From Hyphomicrobiales bacterium (GTDB lineage Bacteria; Pseudomonadota; Alphaproteobacteria; Rhizobiales; Rhizobiaceae), in the NCBI GenBank assembly GCA_900472395.1, contig UCHV01000047.1:1-64000 (forward strand): 64,000 bases of DNA, in the 5' to 3' direction. A model generated the notes under the pieces. The model had not been told where the DNA came from. It was given only the letters and a program-made list of their open reading frames with translations, and did not search any database. Numbering within the stretch: the stretch's first letter is position 1; the number at the start of each line of letters is the position of its first letter. The position numbers and the translations under genes are program-made. Below, piece by piece: positions 7,432 to 16,304 of the stretch.

Positions 7432-8607
7432 ATGCGATTTGAAAAACTGGACATCGCCATTGCCGGTGCCGGCATTGGCGGGCTTTCGCTTGCCGAAATG
7501 CTGGCCCGCCGCGGCGCCAATGTCGTGATTTACGACCAGATGGCTGCCCCGCAGCCTGTCGGCTCCGGCTTTGTCCTGCAGCCGACGGGCGCGGCCGTGC
7601 TCTCACACATGGGCTTGCTTGAAAAGGCTGCGGAACGCGGTGCGGTGATCAACCGCATGCACGGCAAACTCGCAGGCACCAGCAAGACTGTCCTGGAGAT
7701 CGGTTACGGCAAATCTCGTCACGGCATCGCCATTCAGCGTGTGGCATTGTTCGACATTCTGCTCGAAGCCGCGATTGCAGCCGGTGTCACCTTCGAGACA
7801 TCGGCTCGTGCTGTGGAAATGAACGAGGGGGAAAGGCCGACAATCGCGATGGAAGGCGGCCGATCTTCACACGCCGCAGACCTTGTCATCGACGCAATGG
7901 GGGCGAACTCGCCGCTTGGCCATGTTCCGGCAAAGGAACTCGGTTACGGCGCGCTTTGGGCGACCGTGCCGTGGCCGGAAAACGGTCCGTTTCATCCGCA
8001 TGAACTGGAACAACGTTACCACCGCGCCAGCAGGATGGCCGGTGTGCTGCCGGTCGGCACGGCCAGAGATGGGACGCCTGAAATGGCCACCTTCTTCTGG
8101 AGCTTGCGAAACAGTGACATCGAAACCTGGCGATCTGCCGGCCGCGCCGCCTGGATCGAGGACGTCGCAAAGATGTGGCCGGAGACCGTTCCGTTTGCCG
8201 AACTGGCGGGGCCTGTGCATGCGCGCTACCGTCATCACACTCGCAAGCCGGTTGCCGGTCGGCGTATTTTGCGGATCGGCGACGCGTGGCATGCCACGAG
8301 CCCGCAGCTTGGACAGGGCGCAAACATGGCGTTGCTCGATGCCGCCTCACTGATAACGGCGCTCGAACATTCGGCATCGATCGAAGATGCCCTCGCCTTG
8401 CATCTCAAGCAGCGCCGGCTGCACATCTGGTTTTACCAAACGATGAGCTTTGTGATGACGCCCTTCTACCAGTCGGACAGCCGCATATTGCCGGTCGTGC
8501 GTGACATCGCCATCGCCCCAACGACACAACTGCCTTTGATGCGCCAATTGATCAGTCGCTTGGTGACAGGTGAATTTCTCGATCCGGTGAAGCGGATCGG
8601 CCTTTGA
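7432..8607 (+). CDS. FAD-dependent monooxygenase, UbiH/salicylate-hydroxylase-like
   Basis: A 391-residue flavoprotein of the group A aromatic hydroxylase family. The Rossmann motif GAGIGG lies at 12-17, followed at 35-36 by an acidic strand end (YDQ). The second FAD signature GDAWHATSP starts at residue 283 and is followed by GQGANMALLDAA. Such enzymes use NAD(P)H and O2 to hydroxylate aromatic or similar substrates, but the substrate cannot be read from sequence and no pathway genes adjoin. GDAWHA replaces the more usual GDAAH. It lies downstream of mazG and converges with a small membrane protein gene. A distantly related monooxygenase begins at 62902. Confidence 0.85.
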   Translation: MRFEKLDIAIAGAGIGGLSLAEMLARRGANVVIYDQMAAPQPVGSGFVLQPTGAAVLSHMGLLEKAAERGAVINRMHGKLAGTSKTVLEIGYGKSRHGIAIQRVALFDILLEAAIAAGVTFETSARAVEMNEGERPTIAMEGGRSSHAADLVIDAMGANSPLGHVPAKELGYGALWATVPWPENGPFHPHELEQRYHRASRMAGVLPVGTARDGTPEMATFFWSLRNSDIETWRSAGRAAWIEDVAKMWPETVPFAELAGPVHARYRHHTRKPVAGRRILRIGDAWHATSPQLGQGANMALLDAASLITALEHSASIEDALALHLKQRRLHIWFYQTMSFVMTPFYQSDSRILPVVRDIAIAPTTQLPLMRQLISRLVTGEFLDPVKRIGL

Positions 8608-8616
8608 TCCAATAGC

Positions 8617-8943
8617 TTACCGATAGCCGGCGGCTGCGAGTTCGCTCTTGAACCACCAGTAACCACCGGCAGTCAGAACAGCCACGACCGCAAACATCGC
8701 CCAACCAAGCGCCGTCAAAGTCTGCTTTTCGGCATTGCGGTAATTCAGACGCTCACCGAAAAGAGCGAACCCAAATCCGAACACCAGCGAGGCCGGAACG
8801 AGGAGAAAGGCATTGGGCTGGTAATTGACCTCCCCCATGCCCGCCCACGCCCGTTCCATGGGCCGCAGCAAAGCATGCCAACCGAGACCGATGCCGATAG
8901 CCAGGAGCATGACACCAATGACACGTGTCTTGAGATCGGTCAT
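8617..8943 (-). CDS. Small integral membrane protein, unknown
   Basis: This 108-residue protein (ATG at 8943) has three hydrophobic segments: residues ~8-25 (VIGVMLLAIGIGLGWHAL), ~45-62 (FLLVPASLVFGFGFALFG) and ~78-95 (ALGWAMFAVVAVLTAGGY). It is probably a three-pass inner membrane protein. A GTG three codons upstream is an alternative start, but AGGTG six bases before the ATG favours the latter. It lies downstream of hflX in the same direction, with a terminator-like hairpin between, so it is likely a separate unit. I do not recognise a family. Confidence 0.7.
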   Translation of the reverse strand: MTDLKTRVIGVMLLAIGIGLGWHALLRPMERAWAGMGEVNYQPNAFLLVPASLVFGFGFALFGERLNYRNAEKQTLTALGWAMFAVVAVLTAGGYWWFKSELAAAGYR

Positions 8944-9007
8944 CGCGTTCACCTGTAAAGAGGAATTGGCCTAACCCCCAGATGGTCCCGGCGTTCACCA
9001 CACATGC

Positions 9008-9040
9008 AAAAGCCCGCATCGACTGGCAACGCGGGCTTTT
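9008..9040 (-). terminator. Intrinsic terminator downstream of hflX
   Basis: AAAAGCCCGC (9008-9017) and GCGGGCTTTT (9031-9040) form a perfect 10-bp inverted repeat with a 13-base loop. On the minus strand it follows hflX by 30 bases and ends in a T run; the flanking A/T arms make it bidirectional in form. Confidence 0.85.
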
Positions 9041-9070
9041 GTTGATCTCACGTCACGTCACGCCGCAAGG

Positions 9071-10411
9071 TCAGCGTTCCCAATCTTCCTTATCGGGCTT
9101 GGGACCGTTGTCGAGCTTGCGCTCAAGCTCAGCCGCCTGGGTCTCGGACATACGCACGTCGAGCGTTACCGAGCCATCCTCGTTGTCCTTGCGGTCATCG
9201 ACGATGGCGTTGCTGTATACCCAAGAGACAAGCGCCAGCTTTTCCGAAGGAATGGTGATGGCCGCTTCGGTCAACACACCGGAAAGACGGCGGGATATTT
9301 CGTCCATCAGAGGATCGACGCCCTCACCGGTCACGGCCGACAGCGCCATGATGTTGTCACGGCCGGCGGCGCGTTCCGCCAGGGCGTCGTGCGTTTCCGG
9401 TTCGAGACGGTCGATCTTGTTCCACACCTCGATGAGGCGGTCAGCGCTTTCCTTTTCGCCGATGCCGAGATCGGCAAGAATGCGAAGAACGTCGGCCGAC
9501 TGGGCGGCGTTGTCCGGATCGGACATGTCACGCACATGCAGGATCAGGTCGGCTTCCAACACCTCTTCCAGCGTGGCGCGAAACGCGGCAACGAGATGCG
9601 TCGGCAGATCGGAGATGAACCCGACCGTATCCGAAAGAATGACGGTGCGGCCATGCGGAAGCTTCATCCGGCGCAGTGTCGGATCAAGCGTCGCAAACAG
9701 CATGTCCTCGGCCAGAACTCCGGCCCCGGTGATGCGGTTGAACAACGTCGACTTGCCGGCATTGGTATAACCGACGAGCGCCACGATAGGATGCGGCACC
9801 TTGCGGCGCTTGGCGCGATGAAGCTGGCGGGTGCGCACCACCTGCTCAAGCTCGCGCTCAAGCTTGATGATGCGATCCTGAAGCATCCGCCGGTCGGCTT
9901 CGATCTGGGTTTCACCCGGACCACCCATGAAACCGGCACCGCCGCGCTGGCGTTCAAGGTGGGTCCATGAACGAACCAATCGGCCCTTCTGGTAATTCAA
10001 ATGTGCCAGATCGACCTGCAGCGTGCCTTCCTTGGTGGAAGCGCGGCGGCCGAAGATTTCGAGGATAAGGCCGGTGCGGTCGATGACCTTGGCGCCCCAT
10101 TCCTTCTCGAGATTACGCTGCTGCACCGGCGTCAGCGGATGATCGACGATGACGAGGCCGGCATTCTTTTCATCAAGGAGCGCTTTGACTTCCTCGATCT
10201 TACCGGTGCCGATCAGCGTCGCCGGCCGAGGCTGGTTGACAGCGACGATCAGGCCTTGGCCGATCGTCAGATCAATGGCGCGGGCAAGGCCGATCGCCTC
10301 TTCGAGCCGTGCCTCGTTGGAGCGCTGCGGTTGGGCTACAATCGGCGCATCGCCCTGCTGTCCGCGCTGGCGTACCTGTTTGAGAACAGGCACCAGCACC
10401 ACGGCGCACAT
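9071..10411 (-). CDS. hflX: Ribosome-associated GTPase HflX
   Basis: HflX is a GTPase that splits stalled ribosomes under stress. The 446-residue frame has the family's N-terminal domain, the glycine-rich segment RGGAGFMGGPGETQIE (156-171), the G1 loop GYTNAGKST (214-222) and G3 DTVGF (261-265), followed by an NKID-type G4 (VWNKIDR). Length is normal, with a slightly short N-terminus: the ATG at 10411 is preceded in frame by plausible coding sequence that runs back into the end of hfq without a clear start, so the true start may lie a little upstream. It lies 77 bases after hfq, in the conserved hfq-hflX pair, probably one transcript. Confidence 0.94.
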   Translation of the reverse strand: MCAVVLVPVLKQVRQRGQQGDAPIVAQPQRSNEARLEEAIGLARAIDLTIGQGLIVAVNQPRPATLIGTGKIEEVKALLDEKNAGLVIVDHPLTPVQQRNLEKEWGAKVIDRTGLILEIFGRRASTKEGTLQVDLAHLNYQKGRLVRSWTHLERQRGGAGFMGGPGETQIEADRRMLQDRIIKLERELEQVVRTRQLHRAKRRKVPHPIVALVGYTNAGKSTLFNRITGAGVLAEDMLFATLDPTLRRMKLPHGRTVILSDTVGFISDLPTHLVAAFRATLEEVLEADLILHVRDMSDPDNAAQSADVLRILADLGIGEKESADRLIEVWNKIDRLEPETHDALAERAAGRDNIMALSAVTGEGVDPLMDEISRRLSGVLTEAAITIPSEKLALVSWVYSNAIVDDRKDNEDGSVTLDVRMSETQAAELERKLDNGPKPDKEDWER

Positions 10412-10488
10412 GTCATCCCGGTGCTTTTCAGCTTCCGGGACGAGAGATTCATTGGAGGTATCGCGTGTCGTGATGTCGAAATGTCCTA

Positions 10489-10731
10489 TCAGGCCGCGTT
10501 TTCTTCGGTCTCGAACATCTGCATCGGCTGGCCCGGCATGATGGTGGAGATCGCGTGCTTATATACGAGCTGGGAATGCCCGTCACGGCGCAGGAGAACG
10601 CAGAAATTGTCGAAAGATGTGACAACACCGGTCAGCTTGACGCCATTGATGAGGAAAATCGTCAGAGAAATCTTCTGCTTGCGAACGGTATTGAGGAAAA
10701 GATCCTGCAAATTCTGAGAACGTTCCGCCAT
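10489..10731 (-). CDS. hfq: RNA chaperone Hfq
   Basis: Hfq forms a hexameric ring that pairs small RNAs with mRNAs and affects nitrogen metabolism and virulence or symbiosis in rhizobia. The 80-residue protein has the full Sm fold: the N-terminal helix NLQDLFLNTVRKQK, the Sm1 segment with FLINGVKLTGVV, and the Sm2 signature YKHAIST (57-63). The C-terminal tail is short, as is typical in alphaproteobacteria. hflX follows immediately. The 290 bases upstream must hold its promoter; they contain no gene. Confidence 0.97.
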   Translation of the reverse strand: MAERSQNLQDLFLNTVRKQKISLTIFLINGVKLTGVVTSFDNFCVLLRRDGHSQLVYKHAISTIMPGQPMQMFETEENAA

Positions 10732-11021
10732 GGCGCCGCTTCTTTCTTTCTTGCCGGCCTATCGCCGGAGTGATGTTCATACTTTAAGGCGCGCCCCTTC
10801 CCCATCCGGAATCGGCCGCGACCGCCCATTTGTGCATGTTTCACAGGCGAGATCGAGTCAGGTCTGAAACGAGATGCACAAAGCGAGCGAGGAGATGCAA
10901 GTCTGCAACTCCTTGTCCCCGATCTTGGTTAGCAAATCAGAATGCGCTCCGCAATCGTCAAAACAACGTATGCGATCCGCCTCACCCCAACGAACGACGC
11001 CGCCCCTTGAATTCCAAGGGC

Positions 11022-12386
11022 TCAGACGCCGAGGGACTTCAACTTGCGGTGCAGCGCCGAGCGCTCCATGCCGACAAATTCAGCCGTACGGGAAATGTTG
11101 CCGCCGAAGCGGTTGATCTGGGCGATCAGATAATCGCGCTCGAACATTTCGCGGGCTTCGCGCAAAGGCAGCGTCATGATGTGGTGATCACCACTGCCCG
11201 TCACCTTGGGCAGCATGTCGCCCAGATCAGGAGGCAACATGTCCGCAGTGATTGGCGTGTCTGCGCCGTCGCCACGGGCCAAAATCATCAGGCGCTCGAT
11301 ATTGTTGCGAAGCTGACGGTTGTTGCCTGGCCAGTCGTTGGCCTGGAGAACGGCCATCGCGTCATCGCCGACACGACGGTTGCGGATACCGGCATGCTCG
11401 GAAACCTGGCGCATGAAATTATCGACGAGGAACGGGATATCCTCCCGACGCTCCGCAAGTGCCGGCACTTTCACGGGCACAACGGCGAGGCGGTGGTAGA
11501 GATCCTCTCGGAAAATGCTTTCCGCAATCAGGCTTTCGAGATTGTAGGCCGTGGAGGAGATGATGCGAACATCAACCTTCACCCGCTTGGAGCCGCCAAC
11601 ACGCTCGAATTGCTGATCCACGAGAACACGGAGAATCTTGTTCTGTGTTTCGCGCGGCATTTCACCGACTTCATCGAGGTAAAGAATACCGCGATGCGCC
11701 TCTTCCAGCGCGCCGATCTTGCGTGGCTGACCGGGAGAACCTTCCGTGCCGAACAGCGCGATCTCCATACGATCAGGCGTGATGGTCGCAGCATTGAGAG
11801 CCACGAACGGCCCGGCCGCGCGCGCGGACTTCTTGTGAATCATGCGCGCCACCAGTTCCTTGCCGGAACCCGATGGGCCGAGGATCATGATACGGCTGTT
11901 GGTGGGAGCCACCTTGTCGATGGTCTGGCGCAACTGCGACACCGCAACCGATGTACCGACAAGCTCCAGCGCATCGCCGGTACGCTTCTTGAGCTCCGTC
12001 ACCTCGCGCTTGAGCTTGGAGTTTTCCAGCGCACGCTCGGCAATCAGGATCAGTCGGTCCGCCTTGAAAGGCTTTTCGATAAAGTCGAACGCACCGCGCT
12101 TGATGGCGGAGACGGCCGTTTCGACATTGCCGTGACCGGAAATCATCACCACCGGCAGGTCCGGGTGGCGCGTCTTGATTTCATCCAGCAAGGCCAGGCC
12201 ATCGAGCCGCGATCCCTGCATCCAGATATCAAGGAAAACCAGCCGCGGTACACGGTCGGAGATCGCTGCCAGTGCGCTGTCGGCATCATGCGCGGTGCGG
12301 GTTTCATGCCCTTCGTCGGACAGGATACCGGACACGATATCGCGGATATCTGCCTCATCATCCACGACCAGAATATCAGACGCCAT
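11022..12386 (-). CDS. ntrX: Response regulator NtrX
   Basis: NtrX is the DNA-binding response regulator paired with NtrY, controlling nitrogen, redox and envelope functions in alphaproteobacteria. The 454-residue protein has a receiver domain with phospho-acceptor D53, an AAA+ domain with Walker A GPSGSGKE (170-177), and a C-terminal Fis-type helix-turn-helix (ISRTAEFVGMERSALHRKL). The GAFTGA loop needed to contact sigma-54 is absent; FGTEGSPGQPRKIGALEEA occupies its place, so it should not activate sigma-54 promoters. Its ATG at 12386 overlaps the ntrY 3' end by 11 bases, indicating translational coupling. Confidence 0.95.
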   Translation of the reverse strand: MASDILVVDDEADIRDIVSGILSDEGHETRTAHDADSALAAISDRVPRLVFLDIWMQGSRLDGLALLDEIKTRHPDLPVVMISGHGNVETAVSAIKRGAFDFIEKPFKADRLILIAERALENSKLKREVTELKKRTGDALELVGTSVAVSQLRQTIDKVAPTNSRIMILGPSGSGKELVARMIHKKSARAAGPFVALNAATITPDRMEIALFGTEGSPGQPRKIGALEEAHRGILYLDEVGEMPRETQNKILRVLVDQQFERVGGSKRVKVDVRIISSTAYNLESLIAESIFREDLYHRLAVVPVKVPALAERREDIPFLVDNFMRQVSEHAGIRNRRVGDDAMAVLQANDWPGNNRQLRNNIERLMILARGDGADTPITADMLPPDLGDMLPKVTGSGDHHIMTLPLREAREMFERDYLIAQINRFGGNISRTAEFVGMERSALHRKLKSLGV

Positions 12387-14661
12387 AAGCTGCTTCCTTG
12401 TCCTTACCTTCATCGGCATCAGCGTTCTGCAAAGCCGCCGCTTCCATGCGCGGCAAAAGCACCCTGATCATGGCGCCGCGGCCATGGTCGAATTCGACGG
12501 GTGCATCATGCAGTTCGAGCTGACCACCGTGTTCCTCGATGATCTTCTTGACGATCGCGAGACCAAGGCCAGTGCCTTTTTCACGCATCGTCATATATGG
12601 TTCCAATATGCGGTGACGGTTTTCCGCCGGCAGCCCATTGCCATTGTCTATGATGTCGGCGCAGAAAACGTCGCGAACCTCATCATAGCCAGTGCGCACC
12701 CACACTTTGCGACCGTCACGTTCCTGATCGCCTGGCACGGCCTCGATCGCTTCGACAGCGTTCTTGACGAGGTTGCCGAAGGCCTGGCCGAGCATGCGAG
12801 CATCGAACATTCCGACAAGCGGCTGGTCTCCGAGTTCACGCGCAAAATCGACGTGGCTTGCACCCATTTCCCGCAGGAAAATCGCATCCCGCAGGATGTC
12901 GCGCAGATCCGCTTTTTCCTTGGCGGGCTTCGGCATGCGGGCAAATGACGAAAACTCGTCGACCATGCGGCCGATATCGCCCACCTGCCGGACGATGGTG
13001 TCCGTGCACTGATCGAATACTGCGCGGTCGTCCTCGTTGATCTGCTTTCCATAACGACGCTTCAGGCGTTCAGCGGAAAGCTGGATCGGCGTCAGCGGAT
13101 TCTTGATTTCATGCGCAATGCGTCGCGCCACGTCTGCCCAGGCAGTGGATCGCTGCGCGATGACCAGATCGGTAATATCGTCCAGCGTGATGACGTAGGA
13201 TTCGCGCGTGGAGCGCTGCTCCTCGCGGGTCACCTGAACCGACAGGGTTCTCTCCTTGCCACCCCGCATGAGATTGATCTGCTTGCGGAAATCGTTGCGA
13301 GCGCGGAAGGTCGCCTCTTTCAGAACCTGGTCGATCTCAGGCGCCACATCTTCCAGCCGCTGTCCGATCAGCTGATCCGCATCCACGCCGAGAAAATGCT
13401 CGGCGGTCGGATTGACGATCGTTACCTGATGGTCGTCCTCGACGCCGATGACGGCCGCGGAAACGCCCGACAATACCGCTTCGATGAAACGACGGCGATC
13501 ATCGACCTCATCCTTGGCCTCAAGGATTTCGTCACGCTGGCTGCGGATTTCCGAAATCATCTTGTTGAAGGTTCGCGACAGGCTGCCGACATCGCCATCG
13601 GCGGCGCGCACCGGCACCACGACATTCAGATTACCGGCGCCGACGCTGTCGGCCGCGCTGATCAGCAGGCGGATTGGTCGGACGATCCGGTCGGCCACCG
13701 CGATCGCCGTCCAGATGGCGGCAAGAAGAACGATCAGTGCAAAGCCGATATAGAGAACCGCAAATGCCACCTGCAGCGAGGTTCGCCCAGCCTCCATCGA
13801 CTGATATTCGTCACGGTTTTCTTCCATCAGACGCATTGCCGACATGACCTTCGGATCAACGGCGCGGACGGTATAGAGGAAGGAGCCAGGAATGGCGTCG
13901 AACTTGATGACCGCACCGACAAGGTTGGTGACACCCGGTGGGATCAGCGTCGGTTGTCCTGCAGCAGCCGTCGCCAGCGCGTCCGAGGGAATGGCTGGCA
14001 GCGGACGCTCGGTCTTGATATCGGCCTGCGCAATCGCGTCGCCATCGTCGCGTACTAGGAATGCGCCGAGAAGCCCGCGCCCCTTCGCCTGCCGGGTCAT
14101 CAGATCGACGAAACCGGTGCGATCGAGATAGAACATCGGGCGGTTACGCTCGAGGTCGTTGGCCATGGATACCGTCTGACCCTGCAGGTAGCTGGCGTTT
14201 TCCAGCATATAGGCCTTGGCGACATCGAGCGACGATTGCACAATCGATTGGGTGCGGAGCGAAAACCAGCGATCAAGACCGACGTTCAATGTCAAACTGG
14301 CAAAAATAGCGACAAGAACCGCGGGGGTAATCGCGACGATAGAGAACAACACCACGATGCGAACATGCAGCCTGGCCGCCGCGCGCCCACGGTTGCGGGC
14401 CTTCACCAGACGGAAGACTTCGCGCGCGATGAGGTAGATCAGGCCAAGGACGAAAACCGAATTGATGCCCGCCGAGGCAATGACGACGTTGGTCGTCGGC
14501 GCGATAGGGGTCGCACCCAGAAGAACAAGCAGGCTTACGATGGCGCAGACAAGCGCGCCGACCGCAAGCAGAAGACCAGGCAACGCAAACGTCGCCCGCC
14601 GGTCCTGTACCAGAACGGGACAATCCGCATCGGTCGAAGGCGTCAGGACGCCATCTATCAT
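12376..14661 (-). CDS. ntrY: Sensor histidine kinase NtrY
   Basis: NtrY is the membrane sensor kinase for NtrX. The ATG at 14661, six bases after AGGAG, gives 761 residues. Three hydrophobic segments lie in the first ~130 residues and a fourth (AFAVLYIGFALIVLLAAIWTA) near 300, with a large periplasmic loop between. HAMP, PAS and HisKA/HATPase domains follow. The phospho-acceptor is in HEIKNPLTP (His at about 517), and the ATPase domain shows an N-box GNLVKNAVEA, a G1 DNGNGLP and GTGLGLAIV. It lies downstream of ntrBC across 191 bases, so it may share or have its own promoter. Confidence 0.95.
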   Translation of the reverse strand: MIDGVLTPSTDADCPVLVQDRRATFALPGLLLAVGALVCAIVSLLVLLGATPIAPTTNVVIASAGINSVFVLGLIYLIAREVFRLVKARNRGRAAARLHVRIVVLFSIVAITPAVLVAIFASLTLNVGLDRWFSLRTQSIVQSSLDVAKAYMLENASYLQGQTVSMANDLERNRPMFYLDRTGFVDLMTRQAKGRGLLGAFLVRDDGDAIAQADIKTERPLPAIPSDALATAAAGQPTLIPPGVTNLVGAVIKFDAIPGSFLYTVRAVDPKVMSAMRLMEENRDEYQSMEAGRTSLQVAFAVLYIGFALIVLLAAIWTAIAVADRIVRPIRLLISAADSVGAGNLNVVVPVRAADGDVGSLSRTFNKMISEIRSQRDEILEAKDEVDDRRRFIEAVLSGVSAAVIGVEDDHQVTIVNPTAEHFLGVDADQLIGQRLEDVAPEIDQVLKEATFRARNDFRKQINLMRGGKERTLSVQVTREEQRSTRESYVITLDDITDLVIAQRSTAWADVARRIAHEIKNPLTPIQLSAERLKRRYGKQINEDDRAVFDQCTDTIVRQVGDIGRMVDEFSSFARMPKPAKEKADLRDILRDAIFLREMGASHVDFARELGDQPLVGMFDARMLGQAFGNLVKNAVEAIEAVPGDQERDGRKVWVRTGYDEVRDVFCADIIDNGNGLPAENRHRILEPYMTMREKGTGLGLAIVKKIIEEHGGQLELHDAPVEFDHGRGAMIRVLLPRMEAAALQNADADEGKDKEAAYGV

Positions 14662-14852
14662 AAGCCACTCCTGACACCGCCGCTGCGGAATCACTGAGAC
14701 AACGGAAACGCCCGAATTATGGGAAGCGCAGGATCACGAAGACCTGTTGCAAGAATCGCCCGCTTAGCCAAAACATGAGCATGCGTGACCTTTAAGCAAC
14801 GCAATGTGGCGAAAATGCAACGAATTGGATACAGGTGTCAACCCGCACCGGC

Positions 14853-16304
14853 TCATGCGCCGCGGGAACTGCGATAAACGGAAACGCCCAACTCGCGGAT
14901 TTTCTTGCGCAATGTATTGCGGTTGAGGCCCAGAAGATCTGCAGCCTTGATCTGGTTTCCACGGGTCGCAGTCAACGCGGCAAGGATCAGCGGATATTCC
15001 ATTTCGGTCAATACGCGGTCGTAAAGGCCGGGTGGCGGCAGGTTATCGCCGAAGCTTGCGAAATAACTGCGCATGTTTTCCTCGACAGCCTGCGAAATGG
15101 TCTGCGAACCGGAGCGCGCGCCCATCTTGTCGATAGGGCTGTCCGGCACATCCGAACGCAGCTCCGTGTCGACGATTTCGCGGGTGATAACATCCTGTGG
15201 ATAAAGTGCCATCAGGCGACGAATGAGGTTTTCCAATTCACGAACGTTGCCCGGCCAGGCGTAGGCCTTCATCCCGTCCAGTGCCTCGTTGTCGAAACGC
15301 TTGGTGTCCAGACCTTCTTTCTCGCCCATCTGCATGAAGTGGCGAACAAGGTCGGGAATGTCTTCCGCACGATCACGCAGCGGCGGCAATCGCAGTGGCA
15401 CTACATTCAGGCGATAATACAGGTCTTCTCGAAACAGACCCTGATTGATGAGCTGTTTCAAATCCTTGTTGGTGGCGGCAACGATACGTACATCTGTACG
15501 AATAGGTGTGCGTCCGCCAACGGTCGTATATTCGCCCTGCTGAAGCACGCGTAGAAGGCGTGTCTGCGCGTCCATCGGCATGTCGCCAATTTCGTCGAGG
15601 AAGAGCGTGCCGCCTTCTGCCTGCTCGAAACGGCCGGTGGAGCGGTTCTGCGCGCCGGTAAAGGCGCCCTTCTCGTGGCCGAACAATTCGGATTCGATCA
15701 GGTCGCGCGGGATGGCCGCCATGTTGATGGCGACAAAGGGACCATTGCGGCGCTTACCGTAATCATGCAGCGCGCGGGCCACCAGCTCCTTGCCGGTTCC
15801 GGACTCACCCGTAATCATCAGCGTCAGGTCCGTCTGCATCAGGCGGGCGAGAACGCGGTAGATTTCCTGCATCGCGGCGGAGCGGCCAACAAGCGGCATG
15901 CCGTCCTGCGCATCGTCGTCCAGCTTGGCCGGCTTTTTCTTCGGCTCGGCAAGTGCACGGCCGATGATGGCAATCAGCTCGGTCAGATCGAAGGGTTTCG
16001 GCAGATAGTCGTAAGCACCTTTTTCGGAGGCCTTGATGGCCGTCATGAACGTGTTCTGGGCGCTCATGACGAGAACCGGCAGGTCCGGGCGCGCCTTCTT
16101 GATGCGCGGCAGAAGGTCGAAGGCATTTTCGTCCGGCATGACGACGTCGGTTACCACCAGATCGCCGTCGCCGGCGGAAATCCAGCGCCACAGCGTGGCG
16201 GCATTCGAGGTAATGCGCACGTCATAACCGGCGCGGGTCAGCGCCTGGTTCAGTACGGTACGGATGGCCGCATCATCGTCGGCGACAAGGATCGTGGCGG
16301 TCAT
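14853..16304 (-). CDS. ntrC: Nitrogen regulator NtrC (NR-I)
   Basis: NtrC is the sigma-54 activator of nitrogen assimilation genes. The 483-residue protein has a receiver domain with D53 (VVTDVVMPDE), an AAA+ domain with Walker A GESGTGKE (166-173) and the sigma-54 contact loop GAFTGA (213-218), and a C-terminal Fis-like DNA-binding domain (IKAADLLGLNRNTLRKKI). The ATG at 16304 overlaps the ntrB stop as ATGA and was chosen over an upstream in-frame start with a nonconserved 36-residue leader. It works with NtrB upstream; contrast NtrX, which lacks GAFTGA. Confidence 0.97.
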   Translation of the reverse strand: MTATILVADDDAAIRTVLNQALTRAGYDVRITSNAATLWRWISAGDGDLVVTDVVMPDENAFDLLPRIKKARPDLPVLVMSAQNTFMTAIKASEKGAYDYLPKPFDLTELIAIIGRALAEPKKKPAKLDDDAQDGMPLVGRSAAMQEIYRVLARLMQTDLTLMITGESGTGKELVARALHDYGKRRNGPFVAINMAAIPRDLIESELFGHEKGAFTGAQNRSTGRFEQAEGGTLFLDEIGDMPMDAQTRLLRVLQQGEYTTVGGRTPIRTDVRIVAATNKDLKQLINQGLFREDLYYRLNVVPLRLPPLRDRAEDIPDLVRHFMQMGEKEGLDTKRFDNEALDGMKAYAWPGNVRELENLIRRLMALYPQDVITREIVDTELRSDVPDSPIDKMGARSGSQTISQAVEENMRSYFASFGDNLPPPGLYDRVLTEMEYPLILAALTATRGNQIKAADLLGLNRNTLRKKIRELGVSVYRSSRGA

